This document shows, piece by piece, positions 8,676 through 17,852 of a stretch of DNA of 64,000 nucleotides (the stretch's first letter is position 1; each line of letters opens with the position of its first letter). Origin of the DNA: Pedobacter sp. Leaf250 (GTDB lineage: Bacteria > Bacteroidota > Bacteroidia > Sphingobacteriales > Sphingobacteriaceae); contig NZ_CAKLBU010000021.1 of the NCBI RefSeq assembly GCF_920984735.1, forward strand, positions 1-64,000, written 5' to 3'. The notes beneath the pieces were generated by a model. That model was not told the origin of the DNA, did no database searches, and saw nothing but the letters and a program-made list of their open reading frames with translations. The position numbers were made by a program, and so were the translations under genes.

Positions 8676-9155
8676 ATGAAAAAGCAATTTTTAATCTTCA
8701 CAATATTAATAATGGGATGCCATGCATTTTCCCAAGAAAAACCAATGTTAAACTCAAAAACAAATCGAACTATGAAATTAAACGCAGGAATTATCACGAC
8801 AAAAATTGCCGATAGTAAAGCTTTTTATACCAAGCTGTTAAATTTTGGCGTAACCTTTGAAAATGAATTTTATCTGCTGCTGCACGCACCAGACAAAAGT
8901 TCGGAGATTAGCTTTCTATTGCCCAATCATCCTAGTCAGCAGGCATTTTTCCACAAACCTTTTCAAGGTAGTGGAATATATTTAACCATTGAGGTTGATG
9001 ATGTAGATAAAATTTACAGCGTGTTAAAAAGCAAAAATGTGCCCATCAAAATTGATATTAGAAATGAACCATGGGGAGATCGGCATTTTGCAATTGAAGA
9101 TCCAAACGGTGTGGGAATTGATATTGTTACCTATGCTCCCCAAAGCGATAATTAA
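8676..9155 (+). CDS. VOC (glyoxalase/bleomycin-resistance fold) protein with N-terminal export signal
   Basis: Residues about 35-155 form a single VOC domain (IADSKAFYTKLLNFGV at the start, DPNGVGIDIVTY at the end). The first 20 residues (MKKQFLIFTILIMGCHAFSQ) look like a signal peptide, possibly a lipoprotein signal with C15, which is unusual because most VOC enzymes are cytoplasmic. An internal ATG at residue 33, just before the VOC domain, could make a cytoplasmic form. Metal-binding residues for a specific enzyme cannot be assigned. It probably belongs with the AraC regulator upstream. Confidence 0.75.
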   Translation: MKKQFLIFTILIMGCHAFSQEKPMLNSKTNRTMKLNAGIITTKIADSKAFYTKLLNFGVTFENEFYLLLHAPDKSSEISFLLPNHPSQQAFFHKPFQGSGIYLTIEVDDVDKIYSVLKSKNVPIKIDIRNEPWGDRHFAIEDPNGVGIDIVTYAPQSDN

Positions 9156-9244
9156 AGTTATCACTTGGTGTTAATGATAATTTTCCCTATCCTTATCAAA
9201 TTCATTCCTATATTTATTTATTAAGTTACGCATCAAAATATAGA

Positions 9245-11626
9245 ATGGATAAATCTGATAGATTAAACCTGCTTTTAGTTAAGCTGGAAAATTTACTTAT
9301 AAGGCAACAAGGTTTCGAAGCAGAAATAGAGGCTTTAAAGCAAGAAGTGAGGGCTTTACAAATACCCGGAACCACATTTGTTCAACCACCACCAGCACAG
9401 ATCTCTGAACAAGTTATTGCACCACCGCCTAGAAATACTCCGCCAAGTGCAGTAAATCAAAATGCCATTCCACCACAACCAGTTCCAAGTCCGTTTCAGC
9501 CACAGGTAAACCAACCACAAGGCAATTTTGCGGATCGATTTAAGCGGGAGAACATGGTAAAATCCGATTTTGAAAAATTTATCGGAGAAAATCTAATCAG
9601 CAAAATTGGGATTCTTATTTTAATCCTGGGTGTGTGCATTGGTGCAAAATATGCCATCGACCATGACATGATTAGTCCACTCACCAGGATAATTTTAGGT
9701 TACGCAGTTGGCGCAGGATTAATGGCTTTTGCTATTAAACTAAAAGAGAAATATGAAAATTTTTCAGCGGTTTTGGTGAGTGGCGCAATTGCCATTATGT
9801 ACTTTATTACTTATGCTGCATACGATTTTTATGCGCTTATTCCACAGGCTTTAGCGTTTATTCTAATGGTTGTATTTACATCATTTACAGTTGTTGCTGC
9901 CATAAAATACAACAAACAGGTTATCGCTCACATCGGTTTGGTTGGCGCTTACGCCGTTCCATTTTTATTGAGCGATGGATCGGGAAAAGTCGGCGTTTTG
10001 TTTACCTACATGGCTATTATTAATATAGGAATACTCATTTTAAGCTTTAAGAAATACTGGAAACCTCTGTTTTATGCATCTTTTGGTTTAACCTGGTTAA
10101 TTTTTGTTTCTTGGAGAATGGATATGGGGTCAGACAATAAATTCTTCGCATTATCATTGCTGTTTTCAACCATATTTTTTCTTACATTTTACATTACTAA
10201 CCTCGCTTACAAAGTAAGCCGAAAAGAAATTTTTAATTTTAGCGATGTAGTTATCTTGCTTTTAAACTCCTTCATTTACTACGGAATTGGTTATTTCATC
10301 TTAGCTGAAAACAAGAATAGTGTCGAGTTATTAGGCTTATTTACCCTAACCAATGCTGTTATTCATTTCGTAGTAAGTTTAATTATCTACAAAAAAGAAC
10401 TTGCCGATAGAAATCTTTTCTACCTGATTTTGGCAATGGTAATCACCTTTATTACTATAGCTGTTCCTGTTCAACTTAATGGCGGTTGGGTAACTATTTT
10501 CTGGACGGTTGAGGCTTCCGTATTATTTTACTTGGCCAGGGTTAAAAATAGCGCAATTTATGAGAAGCTATCCTTTCCATTAATATTTCTGGCGTTTTTA
10601 AGCTTATTACAAGATTGGTCTAGCTCTTTTGATTACTATGGAAACAATTTGGCTATCACACCAATATTAAATGTTAACTTCTTAACCGCTTGCATCTTCA
10701 TCGGATGTTTTATCTGGATGTTTAAAGTAAGTAAACAGGAAACGGAAAAGCCTGCCGAATGGCCCTGGATGAGACAGATTTTGAGTTACGCAATTCCATC
10801 AATCTTACTTTTAACAGTTTATATAACCTTTAGATTAGAGATTTCTAAACACTTCGATAAGCTGATACAATCGACAAGGATTACGCTACATCAAAGAATT
10901 GGTACTGATGATCCAAGCTACGAATTCAATTACAATTATGAAACGCTTAAAACTGCCTGGATTTACATTTACACATTGTTTTTTGCTTCAGCATTAAACT
11001 ATTATAACACTAAAAAACTGAAGAATAGTAAGCTTGCAATTGCAAATTTGATTATCAATTTATTGGTAGTAGCGATATTCTTAACACATGGACTTCTTAC
11101 TTTAAGCGAACTTAGAGATAGTTACCTTTCATCTGAAAACAAATATTTCAATATCAGTTCTTTCAATATTGGCATAAGATATATTGCAATGGCCTTTTTT
11201 GCATTACTGATTGTTCAGTGTTATCAATTACAGAAATCAGGTTTGCTTAAGAAAGATTTTAAAACCATGTTCGATTATTTGCTTTACATTTCCATTTTAT
11301 GGATTATCAGCAGCGAATTAATAAACATCTTGGAGTTATCGGGCACTCAGGAAAGTTATAAATTGGGCTTAAGTATTCTTTGGGGCGTATATTCATTGTT
11401 CCTCATTGGAATGGGATTAGCGAAAAACAAAAAACATCTACGCATTGGTGCCATGGTTCTGTTTGGTATTACGCTAATTAAGCTCTTCTTTTATGATATT
11501 TATTCTTTAAGCACAATTTCGAAAACCATTGTTTTCGTATCATTGGGTGCGCTTTTGCTGATCATATCATTTCTCTATAATAAGTATAAACATTTAATTA
11601 TTGATGATGTTAAAGTTGAAGATTAA
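9245..11626 (+). CDS. DUF2339 polytopic membrane protein
   Basis: The 793-residue protein has a charged coiled-coil-like N-terminus (residues 1-40), a Pro/Gln-rich linker (about 45-98) and then some 20 or more transmembrane helices, the pattern of DUF2339. The conserved entry to the membrane part is FEKFIGENLISKIGILILILGV. Function is unknown. The next gene (DUF3999) starts inside its 3' end, and these two families often occur together, so they likely form one membrane complex. Confidence 0.85.
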   Translation: MDKSDRLNLLLVKLENLLIRQQGFEAEIEALKQEVRALQIPGTTFVQPPPAQISEQVIAPPPRNTPPSAVNQNAIPPQPVPSPFQPQVNQPQGNFADRFKRENMVKSDFEKFIGENLISKIGILILILGVCIGAKYAIDHDMISPLTRIILGYAVGAGLMAFAIKLKEKYENFSAVLVSGAIAIMYFITYAAYDFYALIPQALAFILMVVFTSFTVVAAIKYNKQVIAHIGLVGAYAVPFLLSDGSGKVGVLFTYMAIINIGILILSFKKYWKPLFYASFGLTWLIFVSWRMDMGSDNKFFALSLLFSTIFFLTFYITNLAYKVSRKEIFNFSDVVILLLNSFIYYGIGYFILAENKNSVELLGLFTLTNAVIHFVVSLIIYKKELADRNLFYLILAMVITFITIAVPVQLNGGWVTIFWTVEASVLFYLARVKNSAIYEKLSFPLIFLAFLSLLQDWSSSFDYYGNNLAITPILNVNFLTACIFIGCFIWMFKVSKQETEKPAEWPWMRQILSYAIPSILLLTVYITFRLEISKHFDKLIQSTRITLHQRIGTDDPSYEFNYNYETLKTAWIYIYTLFFASALNYYNTKKLKNSKLAIANLIINLLVVAIFLTHGLLTLSELRDSYLSSENKYFNISSFNIGIRYIAMAFFALLIVQCYQLQKSGLLKKDFKTMFDYLLYISILWIISSELINILELSGTQESYKLGLSILWGVYSLFLIGMGLAKNKKHLRIGAMVLFGITLIKLFFYDIYSLSTISKTIVFVSLGALLLIISFLYNKYKHLIIDDVKVED

Positions 11627-12839
11627 CTTACTTTTAGTGCTTTTGTTAAGTATTTCTGTCGCTAAAGCACAAACCAGCACATACAAATTTAAACGAGATA
11701 TAACTGGTGTTAACTCGGTTTGGCACAGCATACAACTGCCAGATCAATTGTATAAAAATGCGAATGCCGATTTTGAAGATTTAAGAATTTTTGGTGCCAA
11801 TGGAAAAGATACTGTAGAAATTCCTTACCTTTTAAAACAACGAGCAGATAAGATTAACACTCAAGAGGTTGCCTTCAAGCAAATTAATCAGAGTTCAAAT
11901 CCAAACGGTTATTATTACACTTTTCAATCTGATGCAGCAAGTACCATCAACCAAATTAATTTGTCTTTCAAGCAAGAAAATTTCGATTGGCTAGTAACAC
12001 TTGAGGGCAGTAATGATAACAAATCTTGGTTTTTAATTCTGAAAGATTATCGTATTCTTTCTATCAAAAATAGTAATACAGATTATCAGTTCACTAAATT
12101 GAGCTTTCCTGAATCTAAATATCAATATTTTAGAATGGCCTTGAAAAGTCCTGTTCAACCTGAATTAGTGGAAGCAAAAATTTCGAAAACCGACACCATA
12201 AAAGGAACTTATCAAGACATTAAATACAAAGCCTACCATTTATTTAATGATGCTGCCGCTAAAGAAAGTATCGTAACAGTCGATTTAAATGATCCAGTGC
12301 CTATTTCCAATTTAAAACTGCATGTTCAAAGTGATTTTGATTTTTATCGTCCATTTAAAATTGAATATGCTACAGATAGTTTCAATACAGAAAAAGGAGT
12401 TCAATTTAACTATGCACAGCTTTACGAAGGCACCCTTAGTTCACTCGAAAAATTAACATTTAATTTTCCAAACACGATTGCTTCCAGATTAAAAATCACC
12501 ATCCAAAATAATGATAATAAGCCGCTTCGGTTAAGTGGAGTAGAGTTAAAAGGCAGCGTATATGAACTAATAGCCCGTTTTGATAATCCCAAATACACCT
12601 ATTCGTTATATTATGGAAATGAAAAGGCAGTCACACCAATCTACGAAATTGAGAAATTTGAGAGTAAAATCCCTGCAGATTTAACTTCTGTAACTATTGG
12701 GCCAGAACAACGTAATCCTGCATATTCTATCATACCCAATAAACCATTATTTGAAAACAAAGCCTGGCTCTGGGTTTTGATGGCCGCTATTATAGCATTG
12801 TTAGGTTGGTTTTCATTTAAAATGTTGAGGAATAAATAA
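11604..12839 (+). CDS. DUF3999 exported protein with C-terminal membrane anchor
   Basis: The protein has a signal peptide ending near AKAQ (about residue 23), a large beta-rich periplasmic region with two discoidin-like parts (for example WLVTLEGSNDNKSWFLI) and one C-terminal transmembrane helix (AWLWVLMAAIIALLGWFSF), the DUF3999 layout. The start overlaps the DUF2339 gene by 23 bases, which implies translational coupling. I prefer ATG 11604 (or 11607) over a TTG at 11601. Function unknown; it may present a sensing or binding domain to the DUF2339 partner. Confidence 0.8.
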   Translation: MMLKLKINLLLVLLLSISVAKAQTSTYKFKRDITGVNSVWHSIQLPDQLYKNANADFEDLRIFGANGKDTVEIPYLLKQRADKINTQEVAFKQINQSSNPNGYYYTFQSDAASTINQINLSFKQENFDWLVTLEGSNDNKSWFLILKDYRILSIKNSNTDYQFTKLSFPESKYQYFRMALKSPVQPELVEAKISKTDTIKGTYQDIKYKAYHLFNDAAAKESIVTVDLNDPVPISNLKLHVQSDFDFYRPFKIEYATDSFNTEKGVQFNYAQLYEGTLSSLEKLTFNFPNTIASRLKITIQNNDNKPLRLSGVELKGSVYELIARFDNPKYTYSLYYGNEKAVTPIYEIEKFESKIPADLTSVTIGPEQRNPAYSIIPNKPLFENKAWLWVLMAAIIALLGWFSFKMLRNK

Positions 12840-12855
12840 TTTATAAACAGAAAAA

Positions 12856-13308
12856 ATGAAAAACATTTTCCAATCCGCAGTAACCAGCGAGGTAATCGAA
12901 AGAATTAACAAACTTAATCCAGCTACTCCTCAACTTTGGGGTAAAATGAACGTTTCTCAAATGCTGGCGCATTGCAATGTAAGTTATGAACTCGTTTATG
13001 ATGATAAGCATCCCAAACCGAATGCCTTAATGAAACTGATTATGAAAGCATTTATAAAGAAAATTGTAGTAAGAGAAAAACCTTATAAACGAAACAGCCA
13101 AACTGCATTATCATTTATAATTACTGATGAGAAAGAATTCGAGAAAGAGAAAAGTCGTTTAATAGAATTCCTCAATAAAACCAAAGAATTAGGCGAAAAT
13201 TATTTCGATGGTAAAGAATCGCATTCTTTTGGAAAATTGACCAAAACCGAGTGGAACAACATGTTTTATAAGCATTTAGATCATCACTTAAGTCAATTTG
13301 GCGTTTAG
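12856..13308 (+). CDS. DUF1569 (DinB-like fold) protein
   Basis: The 150-residue protein shows the DUF1569 pattern: an N-terminal LNPATPQLWGKMNVSQMLAHC, a central basic region and the C-terminal HLDHHLSQFGV. Family members have a DinB-like four-helix fold with histidines (H43, then the HLDHH cluster) that could bind a metal. Activity is not known. It follows the DUF3999 gene by 16 bases and may be the last gene of that operon. No signal peptide is seen. Confidence 0.8.
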   Translation: MKNIFQSAVTSEVIERINKLNPATPQLWGKMNVSQMLAHCNVSYELVYDDKHPKPNALMKLIMKAFIKKIVVREKPYKRNSQTALSFIITDEKEFEKEKSRLIEFLNKTKELGENYFDGKESHSFGKLTKTEWNNMFYKHLDHHLSQFGV

Positions 13309-13370
13309 ATAAATGAAATGGGTTAAAATAGAAGGTTAATAAATCAGTTAAAGATTTATTATCTTTAATT

Positions 13371-14327
13371 ATGAAAAGATTAACGATAATATCCGCGTTA
13401 ATCATCCCTATCATTGTGTGTACTTCGTGGGGTTTCTTTGCCCATCAGAGAATCAATAATTTAGCAATTTACACATTGCCAACAGGCATGATTGGCTTTT
13501 ATAAAAAGAACATCAAATATATAACCGAACATGCTGTTGATCCGGATAAACGCTGCTATGCTGATACTTTAGAAGCCCCCAGGCATTATCTTGATGTAGA
13601 AAACTACGAAAAAAATATCGAAAGTATACCTGAAAAATGGAATGATGCTTTGGTTAAATATGGCCAAAAGCATTTAAATGCCAATGGCATTGTTCCCTGG
13701 CAAATTCAGCGCACCTATTTTAGTTTAGTTAAGGCATTTGCTAATCGCGATTCGACAAAAATTTTAAAACACTCTGCAGATTTGGGTCATTACATAGGCG
13801 ATGCCCATGTGCCATTGCACACTACTGCTAACCATAACGGCCAATTAACAAATCAAGTTGGCATTCATGCTTTTTGGGAAAGCAGGTTACCAGAATTGTT
13901 TTCTACCAATTATAATTTCGTTGTTGGGAAGGCAAAATATATAGAAAATCCACTCAAAGAAGCCTGGAAAATATTGAAGCATACGCATGGTTTGGTAGAT
14001 ACTGTTTTGGCTTTAGAAGCAAAGCTGGCTGCTTCTTTCCCTTCTGATAAGAAATATAGTTTTTCTGAAAGGAATAATATTGTTCTAAAACAATATTCTG
14101 TTGAATATTCAAAAACTTATCATGATCAAATGAATAAGATGGTAGAGCGGCAAATGCGATCTGCTATCATGGAGATTGGATCTTTTTGGTATTCAGCCTG
14201 GGTAGATGCTGGCCAACCCGAACTTAAAAATTTAGTAAAGCTGCAAACTGAACCTGAAGAGAAGAAAGCCGCAGAAAATATTGAAAAAAAATACCAGCAA
14301 GGAATCATTATTGGAAGAGAACTTTGA
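13371..14327 (+). CDS. Exported zinc-dependent phospholipase C / S1-P1 nuclease-like protein
   Basis: The 318-residue protein has an N-terminal signal sequence followed by WGFFAHQRIN. In the S1/P1 nuclease and phospholipase C superfamily the first Trp of the mature protein and a nearby His bind zinc; here W20 and H25. Further ligands are visible in D137-L-G-H140-Y-I-G-D144-A-H-V-P-L-H150 and in GIHAFWE (about residues 165-171). The C-terminal third is unconserved. Substrate (phospholipid or nucleic acid) cannot be decided. It has its own start region after a 62-base spacer. Confidence 0.75.
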   Translation: MKRLTIISALIIPIIVCTSWGFFAHQRINNLAIYTLPTGMIGFYKKNIKYITEHAVDPDKRCYADTLEAPRHYLDVENYEKNIESIPEKWNDALVKYGQKHLNANGIVPWQIQRTYFSLVKAFANRDSTKILKHSADLGHYIGDAHVPLHTTANHNGQLTNQVGIHAFWESRLPELFSTNYNFVVGKAKYIENPLKEAWKILKHTHGLVDTVLALEAKLAASFPSDKKYSFSERNNIVLKQYSVEYSKTYHDQMNKMVERQMRSAIMEIGSFWYSAWVDAGQPELKNLVKLQTEPEEKKAAENIEKKYQQGIIIGREL

Positions 14328-14357
14328 GTTATTCTACTGGAAAAAATCAGCATAAAA

Positions 14358-14397
14358 AAGCCGCAAATACACAGAAAGAATCTGGTGTTTGCGGCTT
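14358..14397 (-). terminator. Terminator of the DedA gene
   Basis: AAGCCGCAAA (14358-14367) pairs with TTTGCGGCTT (14388-14397). On the minus strand the hairpin is followed by a run of six T, so it should stop DedA transcription, and it may also act on the convergent phospholipase gene. Confidence 0.75.
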
Positions 14398-14419
14398 AAA
14401 TTATTTAGATTTTATCTCA

Positions 14420-15103
14420 CTAATCTTCCTTTATTTCTTCTTCAATAATTTCCTCAACCTTTTTCTTAGAGAAGATAGATTTTAGTGCACCATAAATCAC
14501 TGGAACGAATGTTCCTACCGCAATAATCAAAACTAAAATTTCGAAATTCTTTTCTACAAACGGAATTTTACCTAATAAATAACCTGCAAACAATAAACTT
14601 GTAATCCAGGCAATACCACCTAAAATATTATAATAAGTAAATTTTCCGAAAGACATTCTTGCTGCTCCAGCTACAAATGGTGCAATGGTTCTAACAATAG
14701 GTAGAAAACGGCTGAAAATTATAGCCTTTGCTCCATGTTTTTCAAAATACTCATGCGATTGATGGTAGTATTTTAGTTTTAAGATCTTATTATTTTCTTT
14801 GAATACCTTAATGCCGAAGTATTTGCCAAGCTGATAATTAACTGAATTGCCTAAAATAGCAGCAGCAATCAATATTAATAGCATAAACCAAATATTCAAA
14901 CCAGTTCCGTTGCCAGCAACCAAGGCGCCTACAGCAAATAACATCGAATCGCCGGGTAGAAATGGGGTAACCACAAAGCCGGTTTCTGCGAAAATAATAA
15001 TGAAGAGAATGAGGTATGTCCAGGTTTTATATTCCTGCATAATTACTTCTAATGTTTCTTTTGTATTAGTAAGTAATTGTATGAGTAAGTCGAAAAATTC
15101 CAA
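14420..15103 (-). CDS. DedA family membrane protein
   Basis: The 227-residue integral membrane protein carries the SNARE-associated (DedA/VTT) domain: FVVTPFLPGDSMLF (about residues 43-56), NSVNYQLGKYFG (about 87-98), FSRFLPIVRTIAPFVAGAARM (about 124-144) and the following GGIAW. DedA proteins include undecaprenyl-phosphate and phospholipid flippases and support membrane potential. The arginines and prolines of the re-entrant motif are present. The C-terminus is Lys/Glu-rich and cytoplasmic. It is transcribed alone from a -7 box at 15125-15132. Confidence 0.9.
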   Translation of the reverse strand: MEFFDLLIQLLTNTKETLEVIMQEYKTWTYLILFIIIFAETGFVVTPFLPGDSMLFAVGALVAGNGTGLNIWFMLLILIAAAILGNSVNYQLGKYFGIKVFKENNKILKLKYYHQSHEYFEKHGAKAIIFSRFLPIVRTIAPFVAGAARMSFGKFTYYNILGGIAWITSLLFAGYLLGKIPFVEKNFEILVLIIAVGTFVPVIYGALKSIFSKKKVEEIIEEEIKED

Positions 15104-15124
15104 GTGATGTTAATTTTATTTTGG

Positions 15125-15132
15125 CAAAAGTA
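15125..15132 (-). promoter_or_regulatory. -7 promoter element of the DedA gene
   Basis: On the minus strand this reads TACTTTTG, matching TAnnTTTG, 21 bases before the ATG at 15103. Confidence 0.45.
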
Positions 15133-15170
15133 TGAATATCGGAGAGATAAATGCGTAACTCTTTTAAGAT

Positions 15171-15881
15171 TTAATTATTAGGTACCAAACGCTCCTTAAG
15201 TTTGCCATTTCTAGCCCCTTCGATAATAACGGTATATACTTTTCCTTTTACAAAGTTTGTATATGAAATTGAATCCTGAACACCTGCAGAATCTACTAAA
15301 TTAAGTATAATAGAGGTTTTACTCATGCCTACATCCGAAATCTGCTTGTATGTAGTTTTTTCACCGTAACCAATGGTTTCCACTATACTGCCACTTTTAT
15401 CCTTAATACTTACCTTCGAACCCAATGTATGGCCTAAATTAATAAACATGATTTGTGCAAAGTTATTATTTTGTCTAACCTCGTCTTGATAAATAATCAT
15501 TTCTGGCTTAGTGGTAGTTAAGCTATTTTTTACGGTATAATAAATGGAATAATTTTTACCCAAAGCAAAGGTTTGTTTTACCGAGTTGGTTGTTGCACCC
15601 GTAATGCTATTTCGTGCATCAATAACATATTCTTTTTCGGCCTCTACCACAAAATAAGAAGAATTTGTGCTCGATGCCAAAGCCGAAATCCCACTAACAC
15701 TATTGAATAAAGCCTGATTAAAATAGAAGTTTCTCGATGTATCAGAAATTATGGTATTAAAAATCCTCACTTTTGAATCTCCAACAATTGAATTATCATT
15801 TTTAATGCAGGCACTTAAACAGATAACAGCAAACATTAAAATTATTAGCTTAGGAGAAATCAAAAAATTACGTTTTTTCAT
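15171..15881 (-). CDS. DUF4397 lipoprotein (first of a pair)
   Basis: The 236-residue protein has a lipoprotein signal with lipobox LSAC and Cys25 as the predicted lipidated residue. The rest is beta-rich, with the DUF4397 pattern of strand repeats (VRIFNTIISDTSRNFYFN, AQIMFINLGHTLGSKVSIKD). It is likely anchored in the outer or cytoplasmic membrane facing the periplasm or surface. It lies 59 bases downstream of a second protein of the same family; they are probably an old duplication. Role unknown, perhaps cell-surface binding. Confidence 0.75.
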   Translation of the reverse strand: MKKRNFLISPKLIILMFAVICLSACIKNDNSIVGDSKVRIFNTIISDTSRNFYFNQALFNSVSGISALASSTNSSYFVVEAEKEYVIDARNSITGATTNSVKQTFALGKNYSIYYTVKNSLTTTKPEMIIYQDEVRQNNNFAQIMFINLGHTLGSKVSIKDKSGSIVETIGYGEKTTYKQISDVGMSKTSIILNLVDSAGVQDSISYTNFVKGKVYTVIIEGARNGKLKERLVPNN

Positions 15882-15940
15882 AAAATTGGATACTGTGCTA
15901 TTAGAACGTAAAGATAATGGAAAGCATATAAACTTAGGAA

Positions 15941-16612
15941 TTAATTATCAGTTATAATGTGGGCTTCCAATGCTGCAGCTGTGCTTCCACTGAACCAGAT
16001 AGTGTAAATTTTCCCGGCTTCTAACGTTGAGCCATCAATGGTTTTAATGGTTCCCGAACCAACAACATTATACCGCAGATTTATGCCGGAATCAACCTGA
16101 AAGTAAGTTGAGGCTTCTTTAAAAAGCAAACCATTAACAAATTGTGTTCCCGCCTGAACACTTACATTTATACCCGTAGTAAAAAAAGGTGTTAAATTAA
16201 TAAGTTTGATTTTCGCCTTACCAGCTTCAGTATTGCTTAAATTATCCTCAAAATTTGCAATTTCTCTTGCTCCGTTCCGATTACTAATTAAAAAGGTAGA
16301 ATATGTAAGCGATGGTGTAAAGTTAAAGGTTGATTCTGTTGCCAGGTTTGATGTGCCGACAAATTTAACATTTCTGCTACCTGAAGAAATTTTTATATAA
16401 TCTGTTGATTCAGTAAATGCGATTGCTTTAGAAGAGGTTTTTAAACCATCTATAGAAATATCCTGGTTTGATTCGGTTAACGTTGCATTAACAAACTTAA
16501 CTTTTGTCTCTCCTTTTACTACAATTCCTGGGTCGTGTTTTTTACAGGCCGAGGCGCAAATAATCAATAAAGCAAATATGCAAAAGATGGAGCGTTTGAT
16601 AGAGATTTTCAT
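15941..16612 (-). CDS. DUF4397 lipoprotein (second of a pair)
   Basis: From the ATG at 16612 the protein has 223 residues with a clear lipoprotein signal (lipobox ASAC, Cys23) followed by KKHDPGIVVKGETKVKFVNATL, the start of a DUF4397 domain. A longer frame to 16660 adds residues that run through the dnaN terminator hairpin region and spoil the signal peptide, so the internal start is preferred. It shares overall layout with the next gene (15171-15881), and the two may be co-transcribed. Function unknown. Confidence 0.75.
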   Translation of the reverse strand: MKISIKRSIFCIFALLIICASACKKHDPGIVVKGETKVKFVNATLTESNQDISIDGLKTSSKAIAFTESTDYIKISSGSRNVKFVGTSNLATESTFNFTPSLTYSTFLISNRNGAREIANFEDNLSNTEAGKAKIKLINLTPFFTTGINVSVQAGTQFVNGLLFKEASTYFQVDSGINLRYNVVGSGTIKTIDGSTLEAGKIYTIWFSGSTAAALEAHIITDN

Positions 16613-16638
16613 AGGTAGATTATTTGGTCGGTAAACAA

Positions 16639-16667
16639 AAATGGCTTGGTCAAAAACCAAGCCATTT
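16639..16667 (-). terminator. Terminator of dnaN
   Basis: A 12-bp perfect stem, AAATGGCTTGGT (16639-16650) with ACCAAGCCATTT (16656-16667), and a loop of five bases. On the minus strand it follows the dnaN stop and is trailed by T residues. Confidence 0.8.
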
Positions 16668-16694
16668 ATAATATTCTAAATCTAAATGAATATT

Positions 16695-17819
16695 TTAATA
16701 ACTGTTGTTAAGCATTACTGGCATTACCAACATTAAAACATCTTCATTTTCATCATTGGTTTGAGGTATTAAAAGACCCGCTCTATTCGGGGTTGATAAT
16801 TCTAAAGTAACTTCATCGCCACTCAAATTACTCAACATTTCAATTAAAAAACGGGCATTAAATCCGATTTCCAGATCTTCGCCATCGTATTGGCAGCTTA
16901 AACGCTCGTGTGCTTCGTTAGCAAAATCTAAATCTTCAGAAGAAATATTAAGTTCGCTACCGTTAATTTTTAACCTCACCTGGTGAGTAGTTTTGTTTGC
17001 GAAAATAACCACACGACGAAGAGTATTCAAAAACAAACCTCTATCAATAACCAATTTATTTGGATTGTTTTGAGGAATAACTGCTTCGTAATCAGGATAA
17101 CGCTCGTCTATTAAACGACACACTAAATTAATATTCTCGAATTTAAAGAAAGCACTTGTAGCATTATAATCTACTGACACATTGATATCAGTTGATGGCA
17201 ATGCTGCCTTTAAAAGTGTTAAAGCTTTTTTAGGTAAAATGAATGATGTTGCTTTATCAGCTTTGCTATCCATTCTACGATAACGCACCAATTTATGAGC
17301 ATCCGTTGCTACAAAGGTGATGTGTTGAGGAGATAACTGACAGAAAACGCCAGTCATTGCCGGGCGAAGTTCATCATTACTTACTGCAAAAATAGTTTTG
17401 GTAATGGCTTCAGTTAAAACAGATGCCGGTAAATTCACCGAAGATGCATTTTCAACTACAGGAATTTTCGGGAAATCATCACCATTTTCTCCGCTTAATT
17501 TATATTTTCCATCTCCAGCACTAATTTCGATTGCGAAGGTAGCATCATCAATATTAAAAGAAATGGGCTGATCTGGTAAAGTTTTAAGTGTATCTAATAA
17601 AATTTTTGATGGAACCGCAACTTTTCCTTCTTCTTTTGATTCTACAGCCAAAGCAGTGGTCATGCTGGTTTGTAAATCGGTTGCAGAGATCGTTAAGTTT
17701 CCGTCTTTAATTTCGAAAAGAAAATTTTCTAGTATAGGTAAAACTGTACTGCTGCTCGATGCACCATTTACAGTTTGCAAATGTTTTAATAAAGTTGATG
17801 TGGATACAATAAATCTCAT
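16695..17819 (-). CDS. dnaN: DNA polymerase III beta sliding clamp
   Basis: The 374-residue length and three-domain layout fit the beta clamp, which encircles DNA and tethers DNA polymerase III, MutS, ligase and others. The start MRFIVSTSTLLKHLQTV and the end DVLMLVMPVMLN are characteristic; the C-terminal MPVML segment lines the protein-binding pocket. It is a single gene, not next to dnaA or recF, which is common in Bacteroidota. A -7 box lies 19 bases upstream and a hairpin terminator follows. Confidence 0.95.
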   Translation of the reverse strand: MRFIVSTSTLLKHLQTVNGASSSSTVLPILENFLFEIKDGNLTISATDLQTSMTTALAVESKEEGKVAVPSKILLDTLKTLPDQPISFNIDDATFAIEISAGDGKYKLSGENGDDFPKIPVVENASSVNLPASVLTEAITKTIFAVSNDELRPAMTGVFCQLSPQHITFVATDAHKLVRYRRMDSKADKATSFILPKKALTLLKAALPSTDINVSVDYNATSAFFKFENINLVCRLIDERYPDYEAVIPQNNPNKLVIDRGLFLNTLRRVVIFANKTTHQVRLKINGSELNISSEDLDFANEAHERLSCQYDGEDLEIGFNARFLIEMLSNLSGDEVTLELSTPNRAGLLIPQTNDENEDVLMLVMPVMLNNSY

Positions 17820-17838
17820 GATATCTTTTAGTCTTCTT

Positions 17839-17846
17839 CAAAAATA
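17839..17846 (-). promoter_or_regulatory. -7 promoter element of dnaN
   Basis: On the minus strand this reads TATTTTTG, a full match to TAnnTTTG, placed 19 bases before the dnaN ATG and just after the end of gldG. Confidence 0.5.
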
Positions 17847-17852
17847 TAAAAA

